56,343 nucleotides of DNA from Halieaceae bacterium. Its GTDB lineage: Bacteria > Pseudomonadota > Gammaproteobacteria > Pseudomonadales > Halieaceae. Shown here in pieces: positions 32,817-41,675 of the stretch (position 1 is the stretch's first letter; every line of letters begins with the position of its first letter). Both the position numbers and the translations under genes were made by a program. The stretch is taken from positions 1 through 56,343 of the forward strand of contig JALRFH010000021.1 in assembly GCA_023253715.1 (NCBI GenBank). The letters are read 5' to 3'. Under the pieces are notes generated by a model, which was given only the letters and a program-made list of their open reading frames with translations, made no database searches and had not been told where the DNA came from.

Positions 32817-33012
32817 TGCTAAGTTCCCTATGTGTAATATTGTTTGCTACTGCGGCACCCTACTCTGTACGGCGCACGCGCTCCACCACGCGCTTCAAAC
32901 GACGCGGGGATTCACTCTACCATACAAAGATCAATCGGCGAATCGCGGAGCAGGCCTATATCGGCGATCGCAGTCGCAATGCGTGTCACATAGACACGCC
33001 ATCGACAGGTGT
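32817..33012 (-). promoter_or_regulatory. Spacer with possible extended -10 promoter for pntA
   Basis: This 196-base gap lies between chrR and pntAa. The only promoter-like element I see on the minus strand is TGGTAGAGT (extended -10 form, 32914-32922). The matching -35 is weak (TTCGCC at 17 bases). I found no hairpin terminator for the sigma-chrR transcript here, so some read-through into pnt is possible. Confidence 0.3.
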
Positions 33013-33669
33013 TTACGAGGCCTTGAGCTGCAGAAAGGGATTCATCCAACGATGACGCAGGCGAGTAAACTTCAACGGTGCATCCAGCACCGCTAGGCAA
33101 ATGCAATCTTGATCAGCCAGAGCTGCTGGGGAGTGCACGTCGCCGGCTTCTCGGAACAAGAAGTCGCCGGCGTGATAGGTGCCATCAGAGTCGCTGAAGC
33201 CGCCCTCCAGCACCAAGGTCATCTCTGACCCTTGATGATTGTGCTCGGGGATCACGCCACCTGCTTTGATGTGATAGAGGGCGAACTCGTAGTACGGATC
33301 ACCGGTCGAAAGATACGAAATCCGCAGAGACGAAGTGATCTTTTTCCAGTTTAAATCACTGAAATCACCGTGCATCAGCCGTTGCAGAATCGCCGGCGTG
33401 CCTGCCTCTTTAGCGTAGGCGTCCTTCGAATAAGTCAGCGGGGCGTCTTCGTCGAGGCGCGACATGACGATGTCGAGCTGGCTGTCGCTGACACTCACGG
33501 GCTCTAAATCTTCGAACAGATTTGCGGCCATCACGGTTTGCGCTTCCGAAATTTCTTGGCATTTGGTGCAGTAGGATAGATGCATCGACACGCAGGCGGA
33601 CTGCGCCAGCGAGAGTGTTCCCGCAGTAAACTCGGTAAGCATATCTAGGTCTGGGTGAAACTTCGCCAT
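33013..33669 (-). CDS. chrR: ChrR-type zinc anti-sigma factor with cupin domain
   Basis: This protein holds the adjacent ECF sigma factor inactive until a signal such as singlet oxygen or organic peroxide triggers its release. With the ATG at 33669 it has 218 residues. Zinc ligands His5, His30, Cys34 and Cys37 (HLSYCTKC) match His6/His31/Cys35/Cys38 of Rhodobacter sphaeroides ChrR. The C-terminal cupin-like domain has His143, His145, Glu149 and His179, matching its second metal site. The ORF track uses an upstream TTG overlapping the sigma stop. The ATG nine bases later fits the known N-terminus better. It is co-transcribed with the sigma gene. Confidence 0.93.
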   Translation of the reverse strand: MAKFHPDLDMLTEFTAGTLSLAQSACVSMHLSYCTKCQEISEAQTVMAANLFEDLEPVSVSDSQLDIVMSRLDEDAPLTYSKDAYAKEAGTPAILQRLMHGDFSDLNWKKITSSLRISYLSTGDPYYEFALYHIKAGGVIPEHNHQGSEMTLVLEGGFSDSDGTYHAGDFLFREAGDVHSPAALADQDCICLAVLDAPLKFTRLRHRWMNPFLQLKAS

Positions 33670-33674
33670 TGTTC

Positions 33675-34277
33675 TCAATCTTCCATCTGTATCTGTAATT
33701 TCTGGATCGCCAATCGAACTCTCGATTTGACGGTACCCAGCGGTAAATCCAATTCGCTGGCCACTTCGGAGTGCGACTTGCCCTCCATATAGACTTTGGC
33801 CAATATGTGCGCCTGATCCGCAGGCAACGTGTCCATCATCACGCGAACGCGGTCTCGCGTACGCCGCTGATGCAACATCACCGCAGGCTCGTCTCCATCC
33901 TGATCTAAGGACACGTCATCTGCGGACAAAGGCGTGTCGAATTTCTGCAAGCGCCGGTACAAATCGGTACGGCAGTTGCGCGCGATGGTGTACACCCAAG
34001 TGCTGGCAGATGCTTTGTCGGGATTAAACCCGTCCGCTTTTTGCCATACTTTTAACATGACTTCTTGGACCAGCTCGTCTGCATGGTTGGCAGACAGAGT
34101 CGACCCCGACAGGGCAAAGGCTTTAATCAGTGGGGCAAAATGCCTAAAAAACCGAGCAAAAGCGGTCCGATCGCGATGTTTCGCAATGGCCCGTAAGCAC
34201 TGGCTCCACTCATCTGTACGCCGCCCAGACTCAAGGTTTGTCACCTCGTCTCCCGGCTTTTTCGTTACCACAGACAT
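33675..34277 (-). CDS. rpoE: ECF sigma factor, RpoE/ChrR-partner type (ECF11-like)
   Basis: This is an alternative sigma factor, predicted to be held by the downstream ChrR. Region 2 is seen in ANHADELVQEVMLKVWQKADGF and STWVYTIARNCRTDLYRR. Region 4 is LPADQAHILAKVYMEGKSHSEVASELDLPLGTVKSRVRLAIQKL, with a helix-turn-helix. I use the ATG at 34277 (MSVVTKK, 200 residues) because the promoter-like element at 34304-34332 would lie inside the longer ORF, and because AGGGCAAGG precedes this ATG. It belongs with the photo-oxidative sigma factors rather than the envelope-stress RpoE of E. coli, so the symbol follows Rhodobacter usage. Confidence 0.92.
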   Translation of the reverse strand: MSVVTKKPGDEVTNLESGRRTDEWSQCLRAIAKHRDRTAFARFFRHFAPLIKAFALSGSTLSANHADELVQEVMLKVWQKADGFNPDKASASTWVYTIARNCRTDLYRRLQKFDTPLSADDVSLDQDGDEPAVMLHQRRTRDRVRVMMDTLPADQAHILAKVYMEGKSHSEVASELDLPLGTVKSRVRLAIQKLQIQMED

Positions 34278-34303
34278 ATCCTTGCCCTGATGTATGTCAG
34301 ACA

Positions 34304-34332
34304 AGTATACGCACATTTGTCAAGTTGGATCA
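34304..34332 (-). promoter_or_regulatory. Candidate ECF11-type promoter of the sigma-chrR operon
   Basis: On the minus strand TGATCC is followed after 17 bases by TATACT (or after 18 by ATACTT). TGATCC is the -35 consensus of the Rhodobacter RpoE/ChrR regulon. The -10 is less typical than TAAG. Transcription would start about 20 bases before the sigma ATG. This would be autoregulation, which is inferred. Confidence 0.5.
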
Positions 34333-34342
34333 CTTTCTTGAT

Positions 34343-34372
34343 TGATCTGATCTTAAAAAACCCGCGTAAGTG
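34343..34372 (+). promoter_or_regulatory. Candidate ECF11-type promoter of the FAD/DUF1365/CFA operon
   Basis: TGATCT and TAAGTG are separated by exactly 18 bases, close to the TGATCC-N18-TAAG form described for Rhodobacter RpoE/ChrR targets. A second overlapping TGATCT begins at 34348. The element lies 45 bases before the GTG start of the FAD oxidoreductase gene and back-to-back with the sigma promoter. Confidence 0.6.
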
Positions 34373-34416
34373 CTTCTGTAAGAATCAAAATCAATCACGC
34401 GCGCGGGGTAAAGTGG

Positions 34417-35673
34417 GTGAAAATTGCGGTTATCGGGTCGGGCGTCTCAGGGTTAACCTGCGCTCATTACTTAAGCAAGACGCACGATGTCACGGTGTTC
34501 GAGAGCGCCGCGCGCATTGGCGGCCACACGGCGACCGTCGACGTTCAACTCGGACCGCGCAAGTACGCGATCGATACGGGCTTCATTGTTTACAACGACT
34601 GGACCTACCCCAACTTCATACAGTTGCTAGGTGACATTGGCGTAAGCTCCAAAACCACCTCTATGGGTTTCAGTGTCAAAGATAGCGCAACGGGACTTGA
34701 ATACTCTGGCAGCTCACTCAACACCTTATTCGCGCAACGCCGCAACTTACTCTCACCGAAATTTCTGGGCATGGTCCGAGACATTGTGGCTTTTAACAAA
34801 GATTCACAGCGAGATCTAGAAAGCGGCGACTTGAGTCCCGCTGAAACGCTGGGCGAGTATCTGACTCGGCGGCGCTTCTCTGAAAGTTTCAGGCAATGGT
34901 ATCTTATCCCTATGGCTTCGGCCATTTGGTCAGCCTCTTGGCAGGCCATCGAGTCGTTTCCCGCTCTGTTTTTCTTGCGCTTTTTCAAGAATCACGGCCT
35001 GCTGAATATACAGAACCGCCCCCAATGGCGGGTCATAGATGGCGGGTCACGTGAATACCTAGCCCCGCTCACCGCGCGGTTCGCAGATCGAATTATCACC
35101 AAAGCTGCGGTCACCGATATTGAGCGCAAAATAAACGGAGTCAGGTTCAAAGCGGCGGGCCACACCTACGACTTTGACCAGGTCGTGATTGCCACGCACT
35201 CTGATCAAGCATTGCGAATGCTCAAAGACCCGTCCTCTGCTGAACGTTCGATACTTGGCGCGATTCCGTATCAAAGTAACGATGTGGTGTTGCATACCGA
35301 TGATCAAGTCCTGCCGCGCAACCGCAAAACTTGGACAAGCTGGAACTACGCGCTCACACCTGACCGAGATCGGGCCGTGGTTACCTACAATATGAACATA
35401 CTGCAGGGGCTGCAAGCGCCCGAGACTTTCTGCGTAACGCTCAACCAAACCCACGGCATTAATCCCAATCGCATCCTCGGCCGGTTCAGCTACGACCACC
35501 CGGTTTTCACCCTAGAAGGCATTGCGGCACAAGCGCGCTGGGACGAAATTAATGGCGTCAATAACACTTGGTACTGTGGCGCGTACTGGCACAATGGGTT
35601 CCACGAAGATGGCGTGAACAGTGCACTGCGTGTCGCTCAAGCCATCCCCAAGCAAGCTCGGGCAGCCGCATAA
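34417..35673 (+). CDS. FAD-dependent amine-oxidase-like oxidoreductase (CFA-associated)
   Basis: This flavoprotein belongs to the amine-oxidase/desaturase-like superfamily. It is commonly found next to cyclopropane-synthase-like genes; its reaction is not established. Its 418 residues start from a GTG preceded by GGGG and read [20 protein letters not shown], a dinucleotide-binding GxGxx[10 protein letters not shown] completes the FAD motif. [15 protein letters not shown] and, near the end, [23 protein letters not shown] match this subgroup. The stop overlaps the DUF1365 start (TAATG). Likely control is by the ECF-type promoter just upstream. I infer a role in fatty-acyl modification. Confidence 0.85.
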   Translation: MKIAVIGSGVSGLTCAHYLSKTHDVTVFESAARIGGHTATVDVQLGPRKYAIDTGFIVYNDWTYPNFIQLLGDIGVSSKTTSMGFSVKDSATGLEYSGSSLNTLFAQRRNLLSPKFLGMVRDIVAFNKDSQRDLESGDLSPAETLGEYLTRRRFSESFRQWYLIPMASAIWSASWQAIESFPALFFLRFFKNHGLLNIQNRPQWRVIDGGSREYLAPLTARFADRIITKAAVTDIERKINGVRFKAAGHTYDFDQVVIATHSDQALRMLKDPSSAERSILGAIPYQSNDVVLHTDDQVLPRNRKTWTSWNYALTPDRDRAVVTYNMNILQGLQAPETFCVTLNQTHGINPNRILGRFSYDHPVFTLEGIAAQARWDEINGVNNTWYCGAYWHNGFHEDGVNSALRVAQAIPKQARAAA

Positions 35674-36413
35674 TGGATTGCTTGTACGTCGGAACGCTGT
35701 ACCACCGGCGCCAAACGCCGGTCGAACACAGTTTTCGCTACACCGTTTTTTTGCCCTACCTCAACCTCAGCCATATAACGCGAACCTTAAACCGCTTGCC
35801 CGCATGGGGAACAAAACGCTTAAGCTTGGCTCGATTTCGTCGCGAGGACTTTTTAGCACCGCACGAGCAAGACTTAAGCACTGCCGTCAAAGACACGGTA
35901 GCGCGAGAATTGGGCTTGCGCCCAGATGGCGACGTCTATCTGCTGGCCAACTTGCGTTACTTTGGCTACCTCATCAATCCGATTAGTTGCTACTTTTGCT
36001 TTGATCGAGCGAACGAGCTCAAAGCGCTCGTATTAGAAGTTACCAATACGCCCTGGGATGAACGCGTGTCGTATGTCATTCCCTGTGACGCGGGTCAAGC
36101 AAACTTTCGCTTCCAGAAAGCCATGCACGTATCGCCATTTAATCCCATGGATATGACCTATCATTTCGTGTGTGCTGCGCCCTCTGACACCTTCAATCTT
36201 CAGCTGCGCGTAACCCGGGCGACAGAGCTGGTGTTCTCCGCATCGCTCGCGTTGAGTGCTGAGCCCCTGACACCCACTACAGCGCGCTCGATTCTGTGGC
36301 GCTACCCGTTGATGACCCTAAAGGTCGCGGTGGGCATCTATTGGCAGGCCTTCAAGCTTTGGCTCAAAAAAACACCGATTTATACCCACCCTAAAAAGGA
36401 AGGCATCTTATGA
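35673..36413 (+). CDS. DUF1365 family protein
   Basis: The 246-residue protein is of unknown biochemical function, nearly always found between this type of FAD oxidoreductase and a CFA-synthase-like gene. I start it at the ATG at 35673 ([23 protein letters not shown]), which overlaps the upstream stop, rather than at the 35568 ORF opening. Family features are [14 protein letters not shown] near the start, [19 protein letters not shown] in the middle and [17 protein letters not shown] later. There is one hydrophobic stretch near the C-terminus ([21 protein letters not shown]). An ATGA overlap joins it to the next gene. Confidence 0.88.
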   Translation: MDCLYVGTLYHRRQTPVEHSFRYTVFLPYLNLSHITRTLNRLPAWGTKRLSLARFRREDFLAPHEQDLSTAVKDTVARELGLRPDGDVYLLANLRYFGYLINPISCYFCFDRANELKALVLEVTNTPWDERVSYVIPCDAGQANFRFQKAMHVSPFNPMDMTYHFVCAAPSDTFNLQLRVTRATELVFSASLALSAEPLTPTTARSILWRYPLMTLKVAVGIYWQAFKLWLKKTPIYTHPKKEGIL

Positions 36414-37669
36414 ATTCACCCAGTGTCGGCAGCATTCGACTGCCAAAATTTGGGCTCCGTCAGGGTAACGGCAACCTGGCTCGACAGCTATTCTTGAGCC
36501 TACTGAAGAACACAAAAACTGGCTTCCTGGAACTGCATGAGGGGGACCAAAGCCTACACTTCGGAAATCAAGCCTGCCAATCAGGTATCAGAGCAAGTGT
36601 TCAGGTCAACGATAAACAACTATACAAAGATCTGCTAAATGGGGGCTCCATCGCGGCCGGCGAGGCGTACATCCGAGGCTACTGGTCGACGCCCGATTTA
36701 ACCTATGTCATGCGTTTTTTTAGCGCCAACCTGTCTTTGCTTGAGGGCTTTGAGAGCAAACACTCATGGCTATTTCAACAAGCCCTTCGCCTACAACACT
36801 TCTTTAATCGCAACACTCAAGCAGGCTCGCGGAAAAATATCGCGGCACACTACGATCTAGGTAATGATTTTTTCCAACATTTCCTAGACCCTACGATGAT
36901 GTACTCCGCCGCGGTATTCGCACACGACACCATGAGCCTGCATGAGGCCTCAATCAACAAACTAACCATATTATGCGAACAGCTCGAGCTTAAACCTCAA
37001 GATCACCTGGTAGAAATTGGTTCTGGCTGGGGCGCCATGGCGGTTTTCGCAGCGCAGAATTACGGATGTCGAGTCACCACGACCACGATCTCGCAAGAAC
37101 AGTTCAAGCTGACCACCGAACGGGTCAAACAAGCTGGTCTTGAAGACCGCGTCACAGTCTTGTGCGAGGACTACCGCGATTTACAAGGTCAATATGACAA
37201 ACTGGTCTCAATTGAAATGATCGAAGCCGTCGGGCACGAGTTCTTTGCAACCTACTTCGCCAAACTCAGCGCCTTACTCAAACCTGAGGGCATAGCGGTT
37301 ATTCAAGGCATTACCATTCCAGACGCCCGCTACGAATCCTATAAATCCAGTGTCGACTTTATCAACCGTTATATCTTCCCCGGTGGCTGCTTACCCTCTT
37401 TAGGACAAATCGCGAAACACGTCGGCGAGCAAACCGATCTCGAGATGATCAAGTTGCGCGATATCACCCAAGATTATGCTCGGACTCTAGCACATTGGCG
37501 CGAACGCTTTTTCGAAAACATCGAGGCGATTAAAGCGATGGGGTTTGACGACGAATTTGAACGTTTGTGGGAGTACTATTTGTGTTACTGCGAAGGCGGG
37601 TTCCGAGAGCGCATCATCGGTACCGTGCAACTCACCTTTGCCAAACCGGGCTACCGGCCTTCGGTCTAA
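36410..37669 (+). CDS. cfa: Cyclopropane-fatty-acyl-phospholipid synthase-like methyltransferase
   Basis: This SAM-dependent methyltransferase is predicted to act on unsaturated acyl chains of membrane phospholipids. Its 419 residues comprise an N-terminal domain of about 130 residues and a catalytic domain that opens [24 protein letters not shown]. The SAM-binding motif is [16 protein letters not shown] (about residue 200). [10 protein letters not shown] and the terminal [18 protein letters not shown] are present. Whether the product is a cyclopropane, a methyl branch or a furan-acid precursor cannot be told. In Rhodobacter, related methyltransferases in the RpoE/ChrR regulon serve furan fatty acid synthesis. 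It is the last gene of a coupled three-gene operon. Confidence 0.9.
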   Translation: MNSPSVGSIRLPKFGLRQGNGNLARQLFLSLLKNTKTGFLELHEGDQSLHFGNQACQSGIRASVQVNDKQLYKDLLNGGSIAAGEAYIRGYWSTPDLTYVMRFFSANLSLLEGFESKHSWLFQQALRLQHFFNRNTQAGSRKNIAAHYDLGNDFFQHFLDPTMMYSAAVFAHDTMSLHEASINKLTILCEQLELKPQDHLVEIGSGWGAMAVFAAQNYGCRVTTTTISQEQFKLTTERVKQAGLEDRVTVLCEDYRDLQGQYDKLVSIEMIEAVGHEFFATYFAKLSALLKPEGIAVIQGITIPDARYESYKSSVDFINRYIFPGGCLPSLGQIAKHVGEQTDLEMIKLRDITQDYARTLAHWRERFFENIEAIKAMGFDDEFERLWEYYLCYCEGGFRERIIGTVQLTFAKPGYRPSV

Positions 37670-37672
37670 GCT

Positions 37673-37697
37673 CACCCAAAACAAGGTTGGGTGGCTT
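37673..37697 (+). terminator. Possible weak terminator between convergent cfa and DMT genes
   Basis: A 7 bp perfect stem (CACCCAA, seven-base loop, TTGGGTG) starts three bases after the cfa stop and is followed by GCTTT. The T-run is short, so intrinsic termination is uncertain. Confidence 0.4.
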
Positions 37698-37705
37698 TCC
37701 CGCGC

Positions 37706-38581
37706 TCACTCCTGCCGCTGCTGCCATAAGATGGCCGGCACGATGAGCGCAAAGCCTATAACGGTCGCTGGATGAATAGGTTCATCCAGCACCAGCTGTA
37801 TCAGAACCAATGAAAATACTGGCGCCAAAAAAATCAAATTCGCTACGCGAACCACATGCTCCGCTCGCGACAGTGCCTGTGCCCAAAGTAAAAAAGTGAC
37901 ACCCATCTCGAACAAGCCCACATAAACCGCAGCCCCTAAACCTTGCCAGCTCAGTTGCGCGAGGCCGTCGCTGAAGACAAGATACGCAATCGCCAAAGGA
38001 CAAGACATAATAAACATGGCCGCCAAGGCCACATCTTTCGCCTCGCGCAAGCGGGTATTCGCCAGCCAAAATCCAGCCCAAACCACAGTGCTCACCAGGG
38101 CCAGAGTCAAACCCAAGGTGCTCTGAATAGCCCCCAAGCTCATACTGCCTTCGGTGGCAATGATCACCACGCCCAAATAACCCACCGCGATGGCCGCTAG
38201 GTCTATAAATCGCAGACTTTGACCCAAGACCGGCACGGCCAGCAGTGACAAAACAATCGCCCAGGTGTAATTAATTGTTTGCGCCTGCTGCGCCGGCAGT
38301 AAATCGTAGGCCGTCAGCAATATCACGTAGTACAGTAAGGGGTTAATGCACGCCATGGCAGCATATTTGAAGGGCTGATTGCGCACGGCCGCCACCAGCT
38401 CATGAACGCGGCTTTGAGTGGCCAACCAAAACACTAAAACCAGCGCGGATACCACAGAGGCGAGACTCACCAAACTAAAAACATCGAGATAGCGCAACGC
38501 GATCTTAAATGCTGTTGCCACTGTCGACCACAATAAGACCGCACTTAAGCCCAGTATCAGTGCTTGCTTGGATCTGTTCAA
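37706..38581 (-). CDS. EamA/DMT-family transporter
   Basis: This is an inner-membrane permease of the drug/metabolite transporter superfamily. The 291 residues contain ten hydrophobic helices in two EamA repeats (about 5-135 and 150-285). YTWAIVLSLLAVPVLGQ closes the first repeat, and EMGVTFLLWAQALSRAEHV opens the last part. Such proteins export amino acids, nucleotides or other metabolites. The substrate is not predictable here. It is convergent with cfa and divergent from the antiporter gene. Confidence 0.85.
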   Translation of the reverse strand: MNRSKQALILGLSAVLLWSTVATAFKIALRYLDVFSLVSLASVVSALVLVFWLATQSRVHELVAAVRNQPFKYAAMACINPLLYYVILLTAYDLLPAQQAQTINYTWAIVLSLLAVPVLGQSLRFIDLAAIAVGYLGVVIIATEGSMSLGAIQSTLGLTLALVSTVVWAGFWLANTRLREAKDVALAAMFIMSCPLAIAYLVFSDGLAQLSWQGLGAAVYVGLFEMGVTFLLWAQALSRAEHVVRVANLIFLAPVFSLVLIQLVLDEPIHPATVIGFALIVPAILWQQRQE

Positions 38582-38703
38582 ATCAGGCCCCTAAGTCCCA
38601 AAGTCTGTACCTTGACGCGTTTTTCGGGCATGCTCCCTGACAATAAATTTTGGGGAGCCACCGCACTGTGTCGATGCCACTGGAACATCAGGAAAAAACC
38701 ACC

Positions 38704-40110
38704 ATGCCACTAGGGTTGGCATTGTTACCCATTGTGTTTTTAATTGCCAGCCTAGGGGCGTCTGTTTACTTTTTTGGCGCAGATGCCTCTTATGGCGCCA
38801 ATCAAATAGCCCTGATTTTAGCGGGCTGTATCGCTATGCTGGTCGGCTTAAAACAAGGTATCAGCTATCAAGAATTGCAAGCAGGGTTAACCGAGGGCAT
38901 TCACGTTGGTCTCGGGCCGATCATGATTTTACTAAGTGTCGGCATGCTCATCGGCACGTGGATCCTAGCAGGCACTGTGCCAGCGATGATTTACTACGGT
39001 ATCGAGTTGATCAACCCCTCTTTCTTCTACGCCACCTGCGCGATTTTGTGCGCAGTGGTGGCCGTCAGTATCGGTAGTTCTTGGACTGTCGCTGGCACGC
39101 TAGGCGTAGGCTTAATTGGTATTGCGGGTAGCTTTGATTTGTCCTTAGAGATCACCGCCGGCGCAATTATTTCAGGCGCCTATTTTGGCGACAAACTGTC
39201 ACCCCTGTCAGATACCACCAATTTGGCATCTGCTGTGACCGGCGTGGATTTGTTTCAACACATCCGCCATATGCTCTGGACCACTATCCCTGCCTTTATT
39301 ATCGCCTGCACCGCATTTCTCGTACTGGGCAGCAAACAGGGCGAAACCCCCGCCGACATTGCCGCTCTACAAGGTGCGATCAACCAGCAATTCCAGATTG
39401 GCGTGCATCTTCTGATTCCCTTAGTGATTATGTTAACGTTGATTGCCAAACGAATTCCGGCCTACCCATCTATCGTAGTCTCGTCCTTAGTGGGCGGCGT
39501 TTTCGCCGCGATCTTCCAAGCCGACACCGCGGCGGCGCTCGTAGAAGGCAGCGGCGACAATGCAAGCGATGTCGTCGTTGGCATTTGGAGTGTGCTGTTC
39601 AATGGCTTTCAGGCAAACACGGGCAACGCCTTTCTGGACGAACTGCTCAGCAAAGGCGGTATGGCGTCGATGCTAAATACCGTTTGGTTGATCGTCTGTG
39701 CCCTAAGCTTTGGCGGGATACTCGAGCGAACAGGCATCCTCGATCGATTAATTTCGATCGCGTTAAAAGGGGTAAAAGGTCTTACTTCGCTGGTGGCAAC
39801 GACAGTCGCCACCTGTTTTTCCACCAACCTATTGGCCGCCGATCAGTTCATTGCGATCGCGCTGCCCGGACGAATGTTTAAACAAGCCTATCGTGATCAG
39901 GGTTTGGATGAGCTCAATTTGTCTCGAACACTCGAAGACTCAGGCACCCTGACCTCAGTGTTAATCCCTTGGAATACCTGCGGCGCCTACATGACCGCGA
40001 CCCTGGGCGTCGCTTCATTTTCGTACGCCCCCTACGCGTTTTTTAATTTGCTGTGCCCGCTAATCGCAATAGCCTTTGCGTCCCGCAATATCGGACAAAA
40101 GCGCTTGTAG
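38704..40110 (+). CDS. nhaC: NhaC-type Na+/H+ antiporter
   Basis: This membrane antiporter, about a dozen helices, exchanges sodium for protons and is common in marine bacteria. Motifs of the NhaC group are seen: SIGSSWTVAGTLGVGLIGIA, GAIISGAYFGDKLSPLSDTTNLAS near the middle, and DSGTLTSVLIPWNTCGAYMTATLGV toward the C-terminus. The start is uncertain. I choose the ATG at 38704 (MPLGLALLPIVFL), with AGGA ten bases upstream. A GTG at 38668 with GGGGAG ten bases upstream and an ATG at 38674 are alternatives adding 12 or 10 residues. Some homologues exchange malate and lactate, so substrate certainty is moderate. Confidence 0.87.
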   Translation: MPLGLALLPIVFLIASLGASVYFFGADASYGANQIALILAGCIAMLVGLKQGISYQELQAGLTEGIHVGLGPIMILLSVGMLIGTWILAGTVPAMIYYGIELINPSFFYATCAILCAVVAVSIGSSWTVAGTLGVGLIGIAGSFDLSLEITAGAIISGAYFGDKLSPLSDTTNLASAVTGVDLFQHIRHMLWTTIPAFIIACTAFLVLGSKQGETPADIAALQGAINQQFQIGVHLLIPLVIMLTLIAKRIPAYPSIVVSSLVGGVFAAIFQADTAAALVEGSGDNASDVVVGIWSVLFNGFQANTGNAFLDELLSKGGMASMLNTVWLIVCALSFGGILERTGILDRLISIALKGVKGLTSLVATTVATCFSTNLLAADQFIAIALPGRMFKQAYRDQGLDELNLSRTLEDSGTLTSVLIPWNTCGAYMTATLGVASFSYAPYAFFNLLCPLIAIAFASRNIGQKRL

Positions 40111-40139
40111 CACGGGAAAGGGCGCCAATCCGCTAACCG

Positions 40140-41072
40140 CTAGGCTTGATCCCAAGATAGCGCGAAGGCGTCGGCGATTTGCTGATACCCCGCGCTCAGA
40201 GCCACTAACCGATCAAAGCCCAAAGCCACACCTGCACACTCAGGCAAGCCCTGACGCAGTGCGCTCAACAGCCGCTCATCCGGCACAATGGCCCCCCGAC
40301 CCGCTTGTTCACGGAAGCGGTTATCTGCCTCGAAGCGACGGGCTTGTTCATCCGCATCGGTCAATTCCCAAAAACCATTGGCCAATTCAACACCGTTTAT
40401 GACGAGTTCAAAACGATGCGCTACCCAAGCGCTATCGCGGCGTCCGATACGCGCCAAAGCCGCTTGTTCAACGGGAAAGTCATACACAAAGCACGCCTCC
40501 TGTTTCAGAGCAGGCTCGATCCCGATGACCCATAGCAATTCCAACCAAAACGCCCGATGGGTCTCATTAAAGGCGCAATCCTGCAGTTCCTGCGCGCGCG
40601 CTTTGAGTTGCTCAACACTGGATGTCAGCGAATCAATCGCTAAATACCGCAAAAACAACTCGCGATGAGAAAATCGTTTGAGTGAAGGCGCGAGTGGCCA
40701 GACCGATCGAACCAGAGACTCAACTTCGTCCATAAGGTCGTGATGGTCAAATCCCAGTCGATACCATTCCAGCATCGTAAATTCGGGCGAGTGCCACCGA
40801 CCTTGTTCATCATCGCGAAACACCGTGCCAAGCGAATAGATATCGCCACTACCCATGGCTAACAAACGTTTCAGGGCGAATTCAGGTGAGGTCTGCAAAT
40901 AGCGCGCTTGGTTCATAACTTGGAATGAAATCGACTCAAGCTGCGGGTCGGTCACTGCGCGAGCACCAGCGACGGGCGCTGTGACTTCCAGTACCCCGCG
41001 CTGGGCAAAAAAATCGCGCACCACTGAACGAGCGTGCGCGATTCGTTCAAGCCTCTGACGTGTGTCAGTCAC
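40140..41072 (-). CDS. epmA: EF-P lysine ligase EpmA (GenX/PoxA)
   Basis: This lysyl-tRNA-synthetase-like enzyme attaches (R)-beta-lysine to the conserved lysine of EF-P. The 310 residues correspond to a class II catalytic core without the anticodon-binding domain. TSPEFALKRLLAMGSGDIYSLGTVFRDDEQGRWHSPEFTMLEWY contains motif 2. LANGFWELTDADEQ and GVALGFDRLVAL (motif 3) follow. It starts with a GTG directly after the efp TAA, so the enzyme is translationally coupled to its substrate protein. Confidence 0.96.
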   Translation of the reverse strand: MTDTRQRLERIAHARSVVRDFFAQRGVLEVTAPVAGARAVTDPQLESISFQVMNQARYLQTSPEFALKRLLAMGSGDIYSLGTVFRDDEQGRWHSPEFTMLEWYRLGFDHHDLMDEVESLVRSVWPLAPSLKRFSHRELFLRYLAIDSLTSSVEQLKARAQELQDCAFNETHRAFWLELLWVIGIEPALKQEACFVYDFPVEQAALARIGRRDSAWVAHRFELVINGVELANGFWELTDADEQARRFEADNRFREQAGRGAIVPDERLLSALRQGLPECAGVALGFDRLVALSAGYQQIADAFALSWDQA

Positions 41073-41645
41073 TTAAGATTTTGAGGCTCTTGATACGTAT
41101 TCGCCAGAGCGAGTGTCAACTTTAATCACCTCACCTTGCGTGACAAATAAAGGGACTTTTACAACTGCGCCCGTCGACAAACGTGCGGGCTTGTTACCCC
41201 CCTGCGCCGTATCACCTTTCAGACCGGGATCTGTCTCTACAATCTCTAGCTCAACAAAATTCGCGGGCGTAACCGATAAGGGCGTACCGTTATATAGCGT
41301 CACCTCGCAGGTGTCCTGCTCTTTTAGCCACAAGTACGTCTCACCGACCGCTTTTTTATCAGCCTGATGCTGTTCAAACGTGACGGGATCCATGAAATAG
41401 TAAAACTCACCGTCGGTGTAAAGATATTCCATGGTATGATCCATCACGTCCGCGCCTTCGAGAGACTCACCCGATTTAAAGGTACGCTCCCAAACTCGCC
41501 CGGTCGTTAAGTTACGCATTCTGACTCGGTTAAATGCTTGGCCCTTACCCGGTTTGACGAATTCGTTTTCTAAGATGCTACAAGGATCGCCATCAAGCAT
41601 AACTTTTAAGCCAGGGCGAAACTCGTTGGTTGAATAATTTGCCAT
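41073..41645 (-). CDS. efp: Elongation factor P
   Basis: EF-P relieves ribosome stalling at polyproline stretches. I start it at the ATG at 41645 ([21 protein letters not shown]). The ORF track adds 25 unlikely residues that run into epmB. The mature protein has 190 residues in three beta-barrel domains. Lys34 in KPGKGQAF is the modified residue, matching E. coli Lys34. It lies directly before epmA and is divergent from epmB, whose start is only 30 bases away, so substrate and both modifying enzymes are encoded together. Confidence 0.97.
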   Translation of the reverse strand: MANYSTNEFRPGLKVMLDGDPCSILENEFVKPGKGQAFNRVRMRNLTTGRVWERTFKSGESLEGADVMDHTMEYLYTDGEFYYFMDPVTFEQHQADKKAVGETYLWLKEQDTCEVTLYNGTPLSVTPANFVELEIVETDPGLKGDTAQGGNKPARLSTGAVVKVPLFVTQGEVIKVDTRSGEYVSRASKS

Positions 41646-41675
41646 AATGTTTATCTCAATATTGGTAGTAGGCCT

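Noticed and set aside
32798-33055. Overlapping small plus-strand ORFs in the pntA/chrR gap
   Set aside because: Composition is not protein-like, they overlap the ends of both real genes, and no ribosome-binding site is evident.
35059-35499. 146-residue minus-strand ORF
   Set aside because: Antisense to the FAD oxidoreductase gene, no motif, no ribosome-binding site worth noting.
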